Source: Colocasia esculenta | Lineage: Eukaryota > Streptophyta > Magnoliopsida > Alismatales > Araceae | Assembly: GCA_014218235.1 (NCBI GenBank) | Contig: CM024753.1 | Location: forward strand, 173,886,348-173,950,347 | Length of the DNA: 64,000 nt | Reading direction: 5' to 3' | Part shown: positions 32,562 through 42,155 of the stretch, one piece after another | Position numbering within the stretch: the first letter of the stretch is position 1 | Layout: each line of letters begins with the position of its first letter | Position numbers and translations under genes: made by a program | Notes under the pieces: model-generated | What the model was told of the DNA's origin: nothing | Seen by the model: the letters and a program-made list of their open reading frames with translations, nothing else | The model's database searches: none

Positions 32562-33057
32562 CTACATAAACAAAACACCAAAAAAAAATCAAAACAACGA
32601 ATTACCAAAAACCAGGATCCCTATCAGCAGTGTATAAAGACCGAAATAAGGCTATGTATCTTTCTAGTTCCCTTATATTAACACGGACCTTGCTCTGATA
32701 CCAACTGTGGCGGAATGCCTCGGCTAAGCCCGTTAAACCGATAACGTACTTGATCCGAGTCCGCCTCCCGCGAACGGGCCGAAGTCTCGCAAGGGAAAGC
32801 AAACCATAGTCTGTGTAAACACAAGGAACACACCACAATTTATATATATTTCACAAGATTACATAGCCAAATTTCCACAAAACGGAAAAGAAGTATAAGA
32901 GCCTGGGGCATACCCCGAGGTACAACTGAAGAAAATAAACAACTAACTAAGCTACACTGCTGGAGCTGCCACTACACAGCTGGAGGTACCGACCCTGCAC
33001 CGCTACGACGCGGCTCCGAACTGGACAATGGTTGTGAAACGTCCTCCTCGCTCTCAC
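32562..33057 (-). other. Putative leader intron of element B
   Basis: Donor CCCCCACAG|GTGAGAG in the right LTR (GT at 33,057-33,056), acceptor TTTTGTTTATGTAG ending at 32,562, fourteen nt before the gag ATG. The 496-nt intron would remove the LTR end and PBS. Predicted from sequence only. Confidence 0.4.
32690..32705 (-). promoter_or_regulatory. Element B primer binding site
   Basis: Minus strand GTTGGTATCAGAGC adjoins the right LTR; matches initiator tRNA-Met. Confidence 0.92.
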
Positions 33058-34444
33058 CTGTGGGGGTAGGGGTGAGCCTCGCTAGTCACTGGCTCAGTAG
33101 GGAACTCCCCCAACACCGAGCAAACCAAAACCACAAGTAAGAAAGCAGTAAACAATACCAACAATTTATAGAACAGCTAAACAGGATATTAAAGCTGTAA
33201 AAGTACTCACCGTCTGCCGACTACGAGAATCAACTTTAATAATTAAACGGCAAACCAGTACAGGTGTACAAGCTAAAGTAGAGACAGCCAACACGAGCCA
33301 CGTGAAACCTCAAGTAAACCACAAGTAACAACGGTCCACCACACGTGAACCCAACTGACTCGCGTAAACAACGCGCAGCCACGAAGGCAAGTAACTAACA
33401 GCATACTTTATATGCTAAACACGAGAACCATGTGCACTCAGTGCACCTCATGTGCCAACACACATGCATTATCGATAAATACCGTAATTAGTTATTCCTG
33501 TTTATAACCAGTAGGCGGCAACATCGATTGCCGCTTACAGGAAGTTAACGGCAAGGGATCTAGCCGTCTACATCCTGGCTGATGAGCTTGGCGACAAACG
33601 ATCTTGACACCAAGTTCTTCGGCCTCTAACCCTGCAGAAACCCTAATCCGGCTCCACGGGTTTTCCAACCGTTAAAACCACAGAGAAACATATAGAAACA
33701 ATTCTTTTAACATGCAGGAACCCAAAATAACCCATTACAACATGCTTTGCTTGCTAAAATACTCAAACCACCCATTATCCCCGCATGGTGCAACTTAATC
33801 CGAAAGTACATTATCATGCTGATTCAGGTGGTTACGTCGTGTTTTAATGTTTCTATGGAGCTAAATGGGTTCGTCCCCTACCTCAGAACACGCTAGAACC
33901 TCCCGCAATCTCCCGGTTCACACCGAACCCTCCGCGAGCTTCCACGAGAATTACACCACGCCACGGCGTTTCCTCACGCAATTCGGCAACTCCACACGTC
34001 CCACGATCCTCCAAGCACCCTTTAGAACCTGTTGGAAGCTTTAGGAACACTAGGACAAGAAGCTGGGGCAAGGGGAGAAGGAAAACCAGGTGAAGAACCT
34101 GCTCTCGGGTGACCCTATAACCTGCAGAAATCTCAGGTTGGCGTCAACCCCTATGCCGCCAAGAACAACCGCCACTCTAAACGTCCACATCAAATGCCGC
34201 CAAGATCATGCAGTCAACGTCCACTTACCTGGACGTCAATCAGTCAACGGCCACCCCTGGCCGCCAACTCCAACCGAACTGCAGCAAGTCCTGTTTCATT
34301 TCAGGACCAAACCTGCACTTCACCTGCTCAAGCCACACATCCACACCATACATTCCACACAACCAACTCACATTGGCCTCGCAACGGCCGCCATAACCAC
34401 AATACACATGATCCGCATGGATCCGAAAAGCACACGACGTTACA
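32706..34444 (-). repeat. Element B 5' LTR (right)
   Basis: 1,739 bp, colinear with the left LTR, about 97-98% identical by eye. TATAAA on the minus strand at 33,407-33,412; hairpin at 33,072-33,102. Ends CGTTACA before TSD TAGAC. Confidence 0.93.
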
Positions 34445-34451
34445 TAGACCC

Positions 34452-34730
34452 TCAAATGTCGCAACATTGAGTGAAAACTAGTATGTTACGGTGCCAGAAA
34501 GTCAGCACAGATGTCGAGAGTATGATATAGAAAATCTGATTAATGAACAACACATCAAGTGTGCACAGAAAAATGGTCAATCTGGTAACCTGCTCGGCTA
34601 CTGCCAGTCGGCTGGCTCCCAAGGCTTGGTTGACCAGTGCCAAAAAATCCAAGGATATTTGTGATAAAGTAGATTCAATAGTGGAATATATTTGTTGAGG
34701 TGAAGTCAAAGTATAAGCAGTACGATTCAC
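34452..34730 (-). other. Exon-like ORF, unrecognised
   Basis: 92-codon minus-strand frame. Residues about 8-48 (LTSPQQIYSTIESTLSQISLDFLALVNQALGASRLAVAEQ) look like folded, helical protein, and the codons after GAGCAG read GTTACC, a possible splice donor, beyond which the peptide looks non-coding. This may be an exon relic of a host gene interrupted by insertions. I do not recognise the family. Confidence 0.25.
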
Positions 34731-34734
34731 ATAT

Positions 34735-35158
34735 TTTAAGGATAAACATGCACATTAGTTCAATATATGCTACGAACATCACACCTGTAATATAGGAAAG
34801 ATGAGAACCATGCACAATCTATGGACGATACATACAATGTCAAAATGATATATGCAAAATTACAATACAATACATTTTTACAATATGCCTCATTATATGA
34901 TGTATATGGTTCTTGTATTATATAAAAAAATATTCTCTAAACTTAAAATGTATAAGCTATCAATAGTGGCCAAATTATATAATGGGAGTATCAACAAGTC
35001 AACGAAATTATATACATATATGTATATATATTCATTTTATAAGAATAGACCACCTAATTATTTGGAACACTGCTACCATGACTAATTTTAACATGGCCAG
35101 CTATTATAAAATTTTCTTTTCATTTAAAACCTCTTAGGCAAGTGTTCTAGCGAGCCAT
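34735..35158. other. AT-rich spacer
   Basis: Low-complexity AT-rich DNA without a supportable gene; a small ORF at 34,852-35,085 has the composition of random AT-rich sequence. Confidence 0.6.
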
Positions 35159-35575
35159 CACTACAAGAAAGATAGTCTATGTAGACGGCTACAAATGGTA
35201 GCCACCTACAAAAGGGTGTATTAATTTGTAGATAGTTTCTTATAGTCGTCTACATATGTTAAATATGTAGACAGTTATAAGAAACCCTCTACGTATCCAA
35301 CTTATGTAGACGACTAGCTCAAACCATCTACATAATATATGTACACAGCTAAAAAAGCTGTCTAAAGATATTGGATATGTAGATGGCTATAGGTACGGCT
35401 GTCTACATATCCAATAGATGTATATGACTTTTTGAGTCGTCTACATACGTTTTGTAGATGGTTTGCTCTAGTCTTCTACATGTTGGATATGTAGACGACT
35501 ATAAGTAGGGGTCTACGTATCTAACATATATAGACAAATTTTTTAGCCGTCTACATATATTATGAAATTAAATTA
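35159..35575 (+). mobile_element. CACTA (En/Spm) transposon end with subterminal hairpins
   Basis: Starts with CACTACAAGAAAG, the CACTA terminal inverted repeat. From 35,178 to about 35,560 there are ten to eleven imperfect inverted repeats, each about 32-36 nt, of the form TATGTAGACGRCT...AGTCGTCTACATA. Subterminal repeats of this kind bind the transposase in CACTA elements. The opposite end (TTTCTTGTAGTG) was not found, so the element is truncated or extends through later rearrangement. Confidence 0.75.
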
Positions 35576-36225
35576 ATTCATCTAATTTTTTTAACTTTAA
35601 TTTTATATTTAATGATGTCCAATTAAGATGAAATTTTAAACACAAATTAATTATAAGGTGATACATTTTATGATAATTTTAGTTTAATTTTATAAAATAA
35701 AATTTTGTGGGATAAAAATTTTCCCCCTTTTTTATTTTCCCTCCACATACGTCCACCCTATTTTCATTTTTCCTCCATATGTGCTCACCCCTTTTTCTTT
35801 TCCCTTTTAAGGTAGAAGCTAAGTGATCTTAATTATAATCATGTTAAATTAACTTAACTCTCAAAGAGAATAGATATTCCAAAATTTTGACATACATACC
35901 TTGTTTAACTTTAAGGAATAGTATTACCTATATATATATATATATATTAGTTTGATCATATATCTCAGATAACCCAATTTATCTTGTACTGTAAGGTCTA
36001 CATATATCTATATGTATATATGCTTCTATAATTTGATATTTTATTTATAAATAAATATATCAAATATAATTTATTTTATATTTATATTAATACATTGAAA
36101 TTAATATTTTGGCAGATATTAATGTTTTTTGTTTGTAAATTAATGTTTTAAATATAATTTACATTTTTATTTAAGATCTTAATATTATGGCAGATATTAA
36201 GATTTTTTTGTTTGTAAATTAATGT
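35576..36225. other. AT-rich stretch with TA microsatellite
   Basis: About 80% A/T by eye. A (TA)n run lies at about 35,930-35,948. Two related blocks containing TATTAATGTTTTTTGTTTGTAA and TATTAAGATTTTTTTGTTTGTAA occur near 36,117 and 36,195. No gene. Confidence 0.7.
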
Positions 36226-36500
36226 TTTTGAAAGCCGTCGTATATAGTAGGATAAATGTGACAGCATATAAAGGTCGTTGTATATTGTATATTATATACG
36301 ACAACTTTTTTATGGTTGTCACATTTAAGTCGCTTATATGTGACAACTTTTGTGGGTCGTCGCATATAGTGTACTTACAAGAGATGGCCTAAGGAAGTCA
36401 TCGCATATAATAGACTATATACAACGGTCGGTTCCAACCGTCGCATATACCTATTTACATTCTGTGAGCCATATAAATAGACTATATGTGCCATATAAAT
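36226..36500. repeat. Second hairpin array (GTCGCATATA type)
   Basis: Inverted repeats with core TATATGYGAC and GTCGCATATA, for example TATACAACGGTCGG-TTCC-AACCGTCGCATATA around 36,417-36,450. The architecture matches the CACTA subterminal array 1 kb upstream but the motif is different, so this is probably another DNA transposon family. No terminal repeat was found. Confidence 0.55.
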
Positions 36501-36529
36501 ATGTGACAACTTCATTATAATGCAGCGTC

Positions 36530-37460
36530 TTTTGAAACCTATTTGATGCGGGCATTTCCACGTGCCCAAGGCTAACACGTCGGTTAAGGCCAGCATGATG
36601 CTCATGCCCTGACAGTAGGTAATCTGAGTCTAACCTCTGAGATGGCCCTCCGATGAGCATCAACGAGAAGCTCAAGCTTGGCAGAGACGCATGAGGGTTG
36701 CAAAGCTTCGGCCAACCCATCCGTCAGACCGCCAGGCTGTCTAGAGCCGCCTATGGCCGACGTGTCGGCACCTAGGGGAACAAGCCTCGGGGTCAGCCCA
36801 CGCAAGCTGATGCTCTGCTCGGTCAAGGCCGAGCCATGGATCGTCGTTCTCCCCAACCCGGTGCACCCGATGCAACCAACAATTGTCCACCCGTCGACGG
36901 GAAGTTCGCATGACAAATCGGCAGCCAAAGACCTCTTGAGTGCTAGGCGACAAGCTCGTTCCCAAGGGCGGCATACGAACTGGTCATCACCGCCTGAGAC
37001 GCCCTACGCAGGAGTCAGGCATGCCTAAGGGCGACAACTGTCACACACTAAGGGGGACAAATAGTATAGCCTAACCATCAGCCGTGCAAGGCTCAGACTG
37101 TGTCAGTACTTTCTGAGCACGTCACAGCTTGGTAGGGAACACAATTCTCTGCCCTACGGTCCGAATCTTTGACTACTAGGCCTGCCAGACATGACACGAC
37201 GGTCCATAACATTCCTCACATTATAAAGAGGCCAGACAATCCACAGTAACATAGGTTTACCTCTGAAACTGCTAGCCTCATCTTCTCGGCCTCGAAGTCT
37301 GACTCGAGCATCAAAGTGTCTGCCCACAGAGGTCCCCTTGATGGTTCTGTAGGTCGGTGCTCACTCCATTCAAGATGCCAGGCGTTCCCCATGACAGTTG
37401 CGGCTCGTGCCTTTGCTCTCGCTACATCGACAGAAGGCTTCAGCAGTGAAAACCCTACAT
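36530..37460 (+). mobile_element. Tat-like LTR remnant
   Basis: GC-richer island in AT-rich surroundings. It contains AAGGGGGACAAATAGTATAG, a TATA box (TATAAAG, 37,222-37,228) and, 60-90 bases later, CTCGAAGTCTGACTCGAGCATCAAAGTG followed by an AGAGGTCCCC block. This resembles the R/U5 order of Tat LTRs (TGACTTGAGCGTCGGAG). ORFs here are short and overlapping and look accidental. Confidence 0.45.
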
Positions 37461-37470
37461 CACTATTAAA

Positions 37471-37645
37471 TTAGAATATTATTATTAACTCATATATTAT
37501 GATCATTGCCCGAGGATATGGCTTAAAATCTTTGCCCTCAAGGATTGGATTGATCAACGATTTAAGCCATCATTTTTGTGGTTAGAATATTATTATTAAC
37601 TCATATATAATGATCATTGCCTGAGGATATGGCTTAAAATCCTTA
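37471..37645. repeat. Pair of ~60-bp direct repeats
   Basis: TTAGAATATTATTATTAACT...GGATATGGCTTAAAATC occurs at about 37,471-37,534 and 37,581-37,644 with two or three differences. Both contain GATCATTGCCYGAGGATATGG. Confidence 0.85.
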
Positions 37646-39485
37646 AGGATCAGGCAAAGATCGTCCTCATAGAGAAGGGTGTTTGGATCCTAGGAAAGGA
37701 GGGAAGGAGGTCCCTCGGACGAGTATGAACCTATAGTGCAGATAGAATGCAGATATGACAGAAGAACTGACATTGTGTGAAAAGACTGAAATGCTGTAAC
37801 GCCCCAGAAATTCAACGTTTTAAGAAAATAGAAATAATATGGTTATTATACATTAGACTTGGTATTAAATTGAGATAATTAATATTTAGGTATGATTAAT
37901 GGTAACGAACGTTACCCCATTGTCGTACATTGAGGTGCGCACTTCCAGAGGGCGACACCAAAAAATGACAACAAAATAAAAATCCGAGAACACCATAGTT
38001 TCCAGAAAAATGTGGAGAAGTCAGAAATGTAATTATTTGAATTTTTTGACGTACAGATTTCAAGGTACAGTCAACGTGACCATTTTTCGGGTGATTTTCA
38101 CCTAGTGTAAAATAAAATCTAAAAATTAAATAAAAATCACCATAATTAGCAAAACCATTAAATTAGCTTATGGTTTAAATTTCACGACAAATGGACACTG
38201 TTTGGATAGATTTGCATAAGGATTAAATGACCAGCTGATTTATGGGTGATTTACGTAAGGGATTTTTGTAGGATTTTTACTATGCCTACGTGGGAGGTTC
38301 TGGTGAGGCCAGCACTCAACGTGGTGAAGGTAACACCTCAGTTACCATGTGTAACTCGCGAAGCATGCATGGGCTAGGTGGCTAAGGGTGGTTAAACGGG
38401 GTTTTTACCCCAACACCTGTAGACTTGCGTGGCTCTGTGCATGTTAATGAACTGGGCTATAAAAACCCTCCCACATCCATCGTACACATCTTTCCCCACT
38501 CTTGCTGGTGTGTATGTGTGTGTGTGTTGCTGCAGAGGATACTCCACTTCTGTGTTATTGTGCTAAGCTGATATCTCCATCAGGAGAAGTCTCAACGGTT
38601 GTTCTTGGTGTTCCTTTGCACTGGGAAGGGCTGTTGTTGTTAGTGTTGGGAAAGGATCGAACCCTTGCTGGGGGACACTGCTACTGTGTGTGCAAGGTTC
38701 TTGAGATAGAGTAGTAGCAGGAACTATTGGTTTCCTTGTCCCCTGTTCTGGCACAAGTTACAGCTGAAATTCCTGTTATGTGTTGCTGCTATTGGGTCTA
38801 TGAAGGACCTTACTTCTCCAGTGCAACCATGCATCTGTTAAGGCTATCATACGTGCAAGTTTTGCATTTCTTTCTCTATTCTGTGGATCTCTAAGTAAGA
38901 GAACTCACACTACTTTGTCAGGTAGGATTCTCTTCTTAACCTTTCTTTGTTTCCCTACCACTGTTCTTGGAATTATTGGCTAATGGCATGTAGTATTTTT
39001 AGCATGCTATTCTCAAAGCTTAGGAGGTATATCCATGATAGGAACTGGACATTCCATCTTGTTTTAGTTAGTCTTCAAGTCATGGATAGCTACTCCCTTT
39101 GTTTAAGTTGTCTGAATTTAGAATCATGTTGATTTCACTAATTAGAGTAGACTGAACCATAACGGTTCTTTCTCCTTAGTGAAACTGATTCGTTGAGAGA
39201 CCATGGAAGTTTTTAGGTGAGTGTAATTGATATGTGATCAATGGAAAAAGAGAAAAGAGTTTGAGAAGAATGCTCTCCATTAAATCCCCTTAAGTTCAAC
39301 TCATTGTTAATCATTCATGTGATTTATATTCCATGATCTTTCCTTCATCTTTTTGTCATGTTACATTGAGTTGTAAACCTGAAATCATACTTGTTTAAGG
39401 TCCTAATCATGTTAGGAGTGATAGAGGAACTTTTTAGAACCATTTGAAGTTAAATTTAATAACTTTCTGAAGGTTCACGTGGAAC

Positions 39486-39662
39486 CTGTCGACAGACAAA
39501 ACTTCTTACTGTCGACAGGAACCTATTTCCAGAAACTAGAAAACCATCACTGTGTGTTGCTGTCGACAGCCCCTTATCTTGTTGTCGATAGGAACACACA
39601 GAACTGAAATTTCAGTTCTGGAAACCAGCCCCTGTCGATAGCAAGCTTGTGCCTGTCGACAG
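39486..39662. repeat. Iterated CTGTCGACAG palindromes in the D LTR
   Basis: Copies at 39,486, 39,509, 39,560, 39,582 (TTGTCGATAG), 39,632 (CTGTCGATAG) and 39,653. Between the fourth and fifth lies a 22-bp palindrome with arms CAGAACTGAAA. The 3' LTR has the same set at about 57,020-57,200. Confidence 0.93.
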
Positions 39663-40325
39663 GTGCTGACAGTGCCATGTTTCCAGCACTTGTTTTGCTC
39701 TGTTTCTTGTTGTAAATCTTACTCAATTGTTCCAACCAATGGACCACTTAAATTTTGTAGTTTTTACCACCTAAACACTTACTAAAATCAGTCATGTTAT
39801 CTTCCTTTTTACCTTGAATTATTACTTCAAATTCCGAACCAAATTGTTCTTGTATGACTATCAATTTCTGAAATCAGTGAAGGAACCAAAGTTCCTTAAT
39901 TCTTGTGTTCAAACCATGAGTAAATCCTTGTATTTCCTTGATTCATTACAAGGATAAGAGTGTGGTGATGACAATTGGTGAGTCTCAGACTCAATTTATG
40001 AATTATGCCTGGCAAATAAGGGCTGGTCCAGTCCTAGGAGGCGCACCCAAATTTGTTTAAGTGGCCTCGCAGAACGATGAAGGATGTGTGGATGTTTGGC
40101 ATAGCATCATTAAGTGTTTGATTGGTCATCAAGTCATCTTTCTGTGTAATTATATATGTTCAAATCAGAGCATGATTGTTGCTATATATCTCTGAATCTT
40201 GAAGTTCACTATTCAGTAACTTCCCTATCTAGTGTCACATAACACTATCATCCTTGGCATGCAAAAGCAGTGATATATGAAATTCCTTGTGCTAATCTTC
40301 GCATTTCTTGGTTCCTTGAATTGAG

Positions 40326-40370
40326 TCCTACTGAGCTATTTAGCTCACATAATTCTACATTTTCAGGTAA
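40326..40370 (+). promoter_or_regulatory. LTR hairpin plus 5' splice site, element D
   Basis: TCCTAC, stem-loop TGAGCT-ATTT-AGCTCA (perfect 6 bp), then ACATTTTCAG|GTAA (GT at 40,367). Possible acceptor ATTATTTTAG ends at 40,757, two bases before the ATG of the small ORF. Confidence 0.55.
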
Positions 40371-40641
40371 TCCGGGTGGAACGAATGTCTAAGGGGAAGT
40401 GTGCTAAGTGATCTACGCATCAACCAGAAGCCATCAAGTTTATTCTTCTGTAGTATTGTAAATAGCAAATGTAATAGAATAGGTTTATGTTGTCTGCTCC
40501 TCGTAAGAACTATAGTGAGGAACAACTATGTAATAACATAGTTTTGAGGTTATTAAGGAATATATGGACATATTTTCCTTTCCATGTTATATTCTGTCAT
40601 TTTCGATAAATAAGATTTTTATTAGGACGTGACAGATTCGT

Positions 40642-40653
40642 TGGTATCAGAGC
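40642..40653 (+). promoter_or_regulatory. Element D primer binding site
   Basis: TGGTATCAGAGC, seven bases after the LTR end; matches initiator tRNA-Met. The extra bases (GATTCGT) between LTR and PBS are more than the usual few. Confidence 0.85.
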
Positions 40654-40758
40654 ATTAGTACGGTAAACCTAGGGATAACTAGTGAGTTGGGGTAGAAACA
40701 TGGGAGTTAGCATGATTTTTCTAATCATGTAAATGCTTAACCTGTTAATTATTTTAGA

Positions 40759-41106
40759 ATGGACATGAATGCCCAAGAAAGGTTGGTTGCTGCCATGGAA
40801 ATGCTTCGTCAGGATATAGAGCTATATGCTCAAGCCCAGCGAGAAGCCCACCTGCAAATTAAGGAAGAGGTGCTCAACTTGACTGCAGGTGCTTTCATGG
40901 CGGGCAATCCCTATGCTTCTCTAGAAACTATGAGCCAAGTTATGATCAATCTGGATAACTTGAAGTTGGGACAAGATCTATTGCTCCACCAAGTTGAAGG
41001 TCATTGGGAGGCATTGACTGATGCTACTAGAGAACTGTACCATGGGGCCGGAGTAGAGCAGCAAATACCGCCAATGGAAACTGTTATAGATCTGACCCGA
41101 AACTAG
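40759..41106 (+). CDS. Small ORF upstream of gag, unknown
   Basis: 115 codons, ATG in good context (AGAATGGACATG) right after an acceptor-like TTTTAG. The product is acidic and mostly helical: MDMNAQERLVAAMEMLRQDI, then a Glu/Gln-rich segment (QREAHLQIKEEVLNL) and LETMSQVMINLDNLKLGQDLL with coiled-coil-like spacing, ending IPPMETVIDLTRN. No zinc knuckle, no capsid motif. It lies between PBS and gag, where A, B and C have nothing. It may be an extra structural protein, a captured exon, or the first exon of gag. I do not recognise it. Confidence 0.5.
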   Translation: MDMNAQERLVAAMEMLRQDIELYAQAQREAHLQIKEEVLNLTAGAFMAGNPYASLETMSQVMINLDNLKLGQDLLLHQVEGHWEALTDATRELYHGAGVEQQIPPMETVIDLTRN

Positions 41107-41396
41107 GAGAAGACTTAGACCACTCATCTTTTTGTATACCTCTCTTTTTGTGTAAACACTGATTGTATATATGTAACTCCCATATGTATGTCGAGTGAGA
41201 GGTTAGTGGAAGTTGGAGTTTTGTATATATGATAAACTTAGTAGGAGAAGGCTGTGATATTTTGTGGATACATGGGAATGTATTACAATGTAAATATTTG
41301 ACTTGATAATATAGATGGTGTGTTATGTGAAATTGAATTGTGTATGTGATGAATGTAAGATTGGGATGTTTATGAAATTAATGAATGTATTATTAA
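41107..41396 (+). other. Non-coding spacer between small ORF and gag
   Basis: 290 bases, T/A/G-rich, with no ORF. It ends in TATTAAATGTTTCAG (AG at 41,404-41,405), a good splice-acceptor-like sequence 18 nt before the gag ATG at 41,424, so it could be an intron. Confidence 0.4.
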
Positions 41397-42155
41397 ATGT
41401 TTCAGATTCTCTTTGATTTAATCATGGATGGTGGTGATGCTAACTGGAGGAAGATGGAAAGTTCTATGCATGATTTGACCCGTGTAATGAAGGTAGTAGC
41501 TAGAAATAACAGTCACAATGGAACAAGCTTGTTCAAGGATTTTCGAAGCCTGGACCCTCCGAGATTCGCAGGAAGTACGGATCCGGATGAAGCAGAGAAT
41601 TGGTTGAAAGATATTGAAAGACTCTTTAGTGTGATTCGATGTACTGAAGAAGAGAAGATACGTCTGGCGATATTCCAATTAGATCGAGATGCACGAGCAT
41701 TGTGGGAAACAGTGGAATCCACTTTGGAAGATCCAAAGCAGATTGATTGGGAAGAGTTTGTTGAGCTGTTTAATGATCAATATTTTTCTGAGGTAGTTCA
41801 AGAAAGGAAAGCTAATGAATTTGCCAATTTAAAACAACTTAGAATGTCTGTGTCAGAATATGAAGCTCAATTTGCCCGATTGTCAAAATATGCCCCTCAC
41901 CTAATATCGACAGAGAAATTGAAAGCTGAAAGATTTATGAATGGATTACGTCCCATTTTCATTATGCAGCTAACTCCTCATTTGATAACCTCATATTCAG
42001 AAATGGTTAAAAGGGCCTTAGCACTAGAAGCTACTAATGATATTGTGGATAAGATCAAGGGAAAGTCTGGGGAAGGATCTTCGGACCGTAAGAGGAAGTT
42101 CGAGTCGGGGAATGCCCCAAAAGTTCAGCAAGCAATTAAGAAGGTACATTATTAG
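41397..42155 (+). pseudogene. gag: Element D Gag, lacking the zinc knuckle
   Basis: The frame opens at 41,397 but ATG at 41,424 (ATCATGGATGG) is the more likely start. It has the full capsid region: DPPRFAGSTDPDEAENWLKD, QLDRDARALWETVE, WEEFVELFNDQYFSE, EYEAQFARLSKYAPHLI, MVKRALALEA. After a basic segment (SSDRKRKFESGNAPK) it stops at 42,155; no CCHC knuckle follows and protease begins at once in another frame. A deletion removed the knuckle and shifted the frame. Confidence 0.88.

Larger units (their letters stand above)
26098..34444 (-). mobile_element. Element B: Ty3/gypsy retrotransposon, minus strand
   Basis: LTRs at 26,098-27,833 and 32,706-34,444, PBS just inside the right LTR, one gag-pol frame on the minus strand. 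Domain order gag, zinc knuckle, protease, RT, RNase H, integrase is that of Ty3/gypsy; there is no clear chromodomain after integrase. TSD CAGAC/TAGAC. A normal PPT is missing next to the left LTR. Ten in-frame stops but no frameshift. Confidence 0.95.
37795..40634 (+). repeat. Element D 5' LTR
   Basis: TGTAACGCCCC ... AGGACGTGACA, 2,840 bp. TATA box TATAAAAA at 38,458-38,465. Six copies of the palindrome CTGTCGACAG or a one/two-base variant at 39,486-39,662, plus a 22-bp perfect palindrome at 39,599-39,620. Hairpin and splice-donor motif at 40,326-40,370. Confidence 0.95.

Noticed and set aside
36602..37028. Overlapping ORFs of 77-116 codons on both strands
   Set aside because: The region is a GC-richer LTR-like remnant in which several frames are open at once; no protein motif is seen.
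38502..38714. Cys-rich 70-codon ORF in the D LTRs (also 46,210-46,422)
   Set aside because: Just downstream of the TATA box, so it could be in a leader, but it has no recognisable domain and starts in a TGTG repeat.
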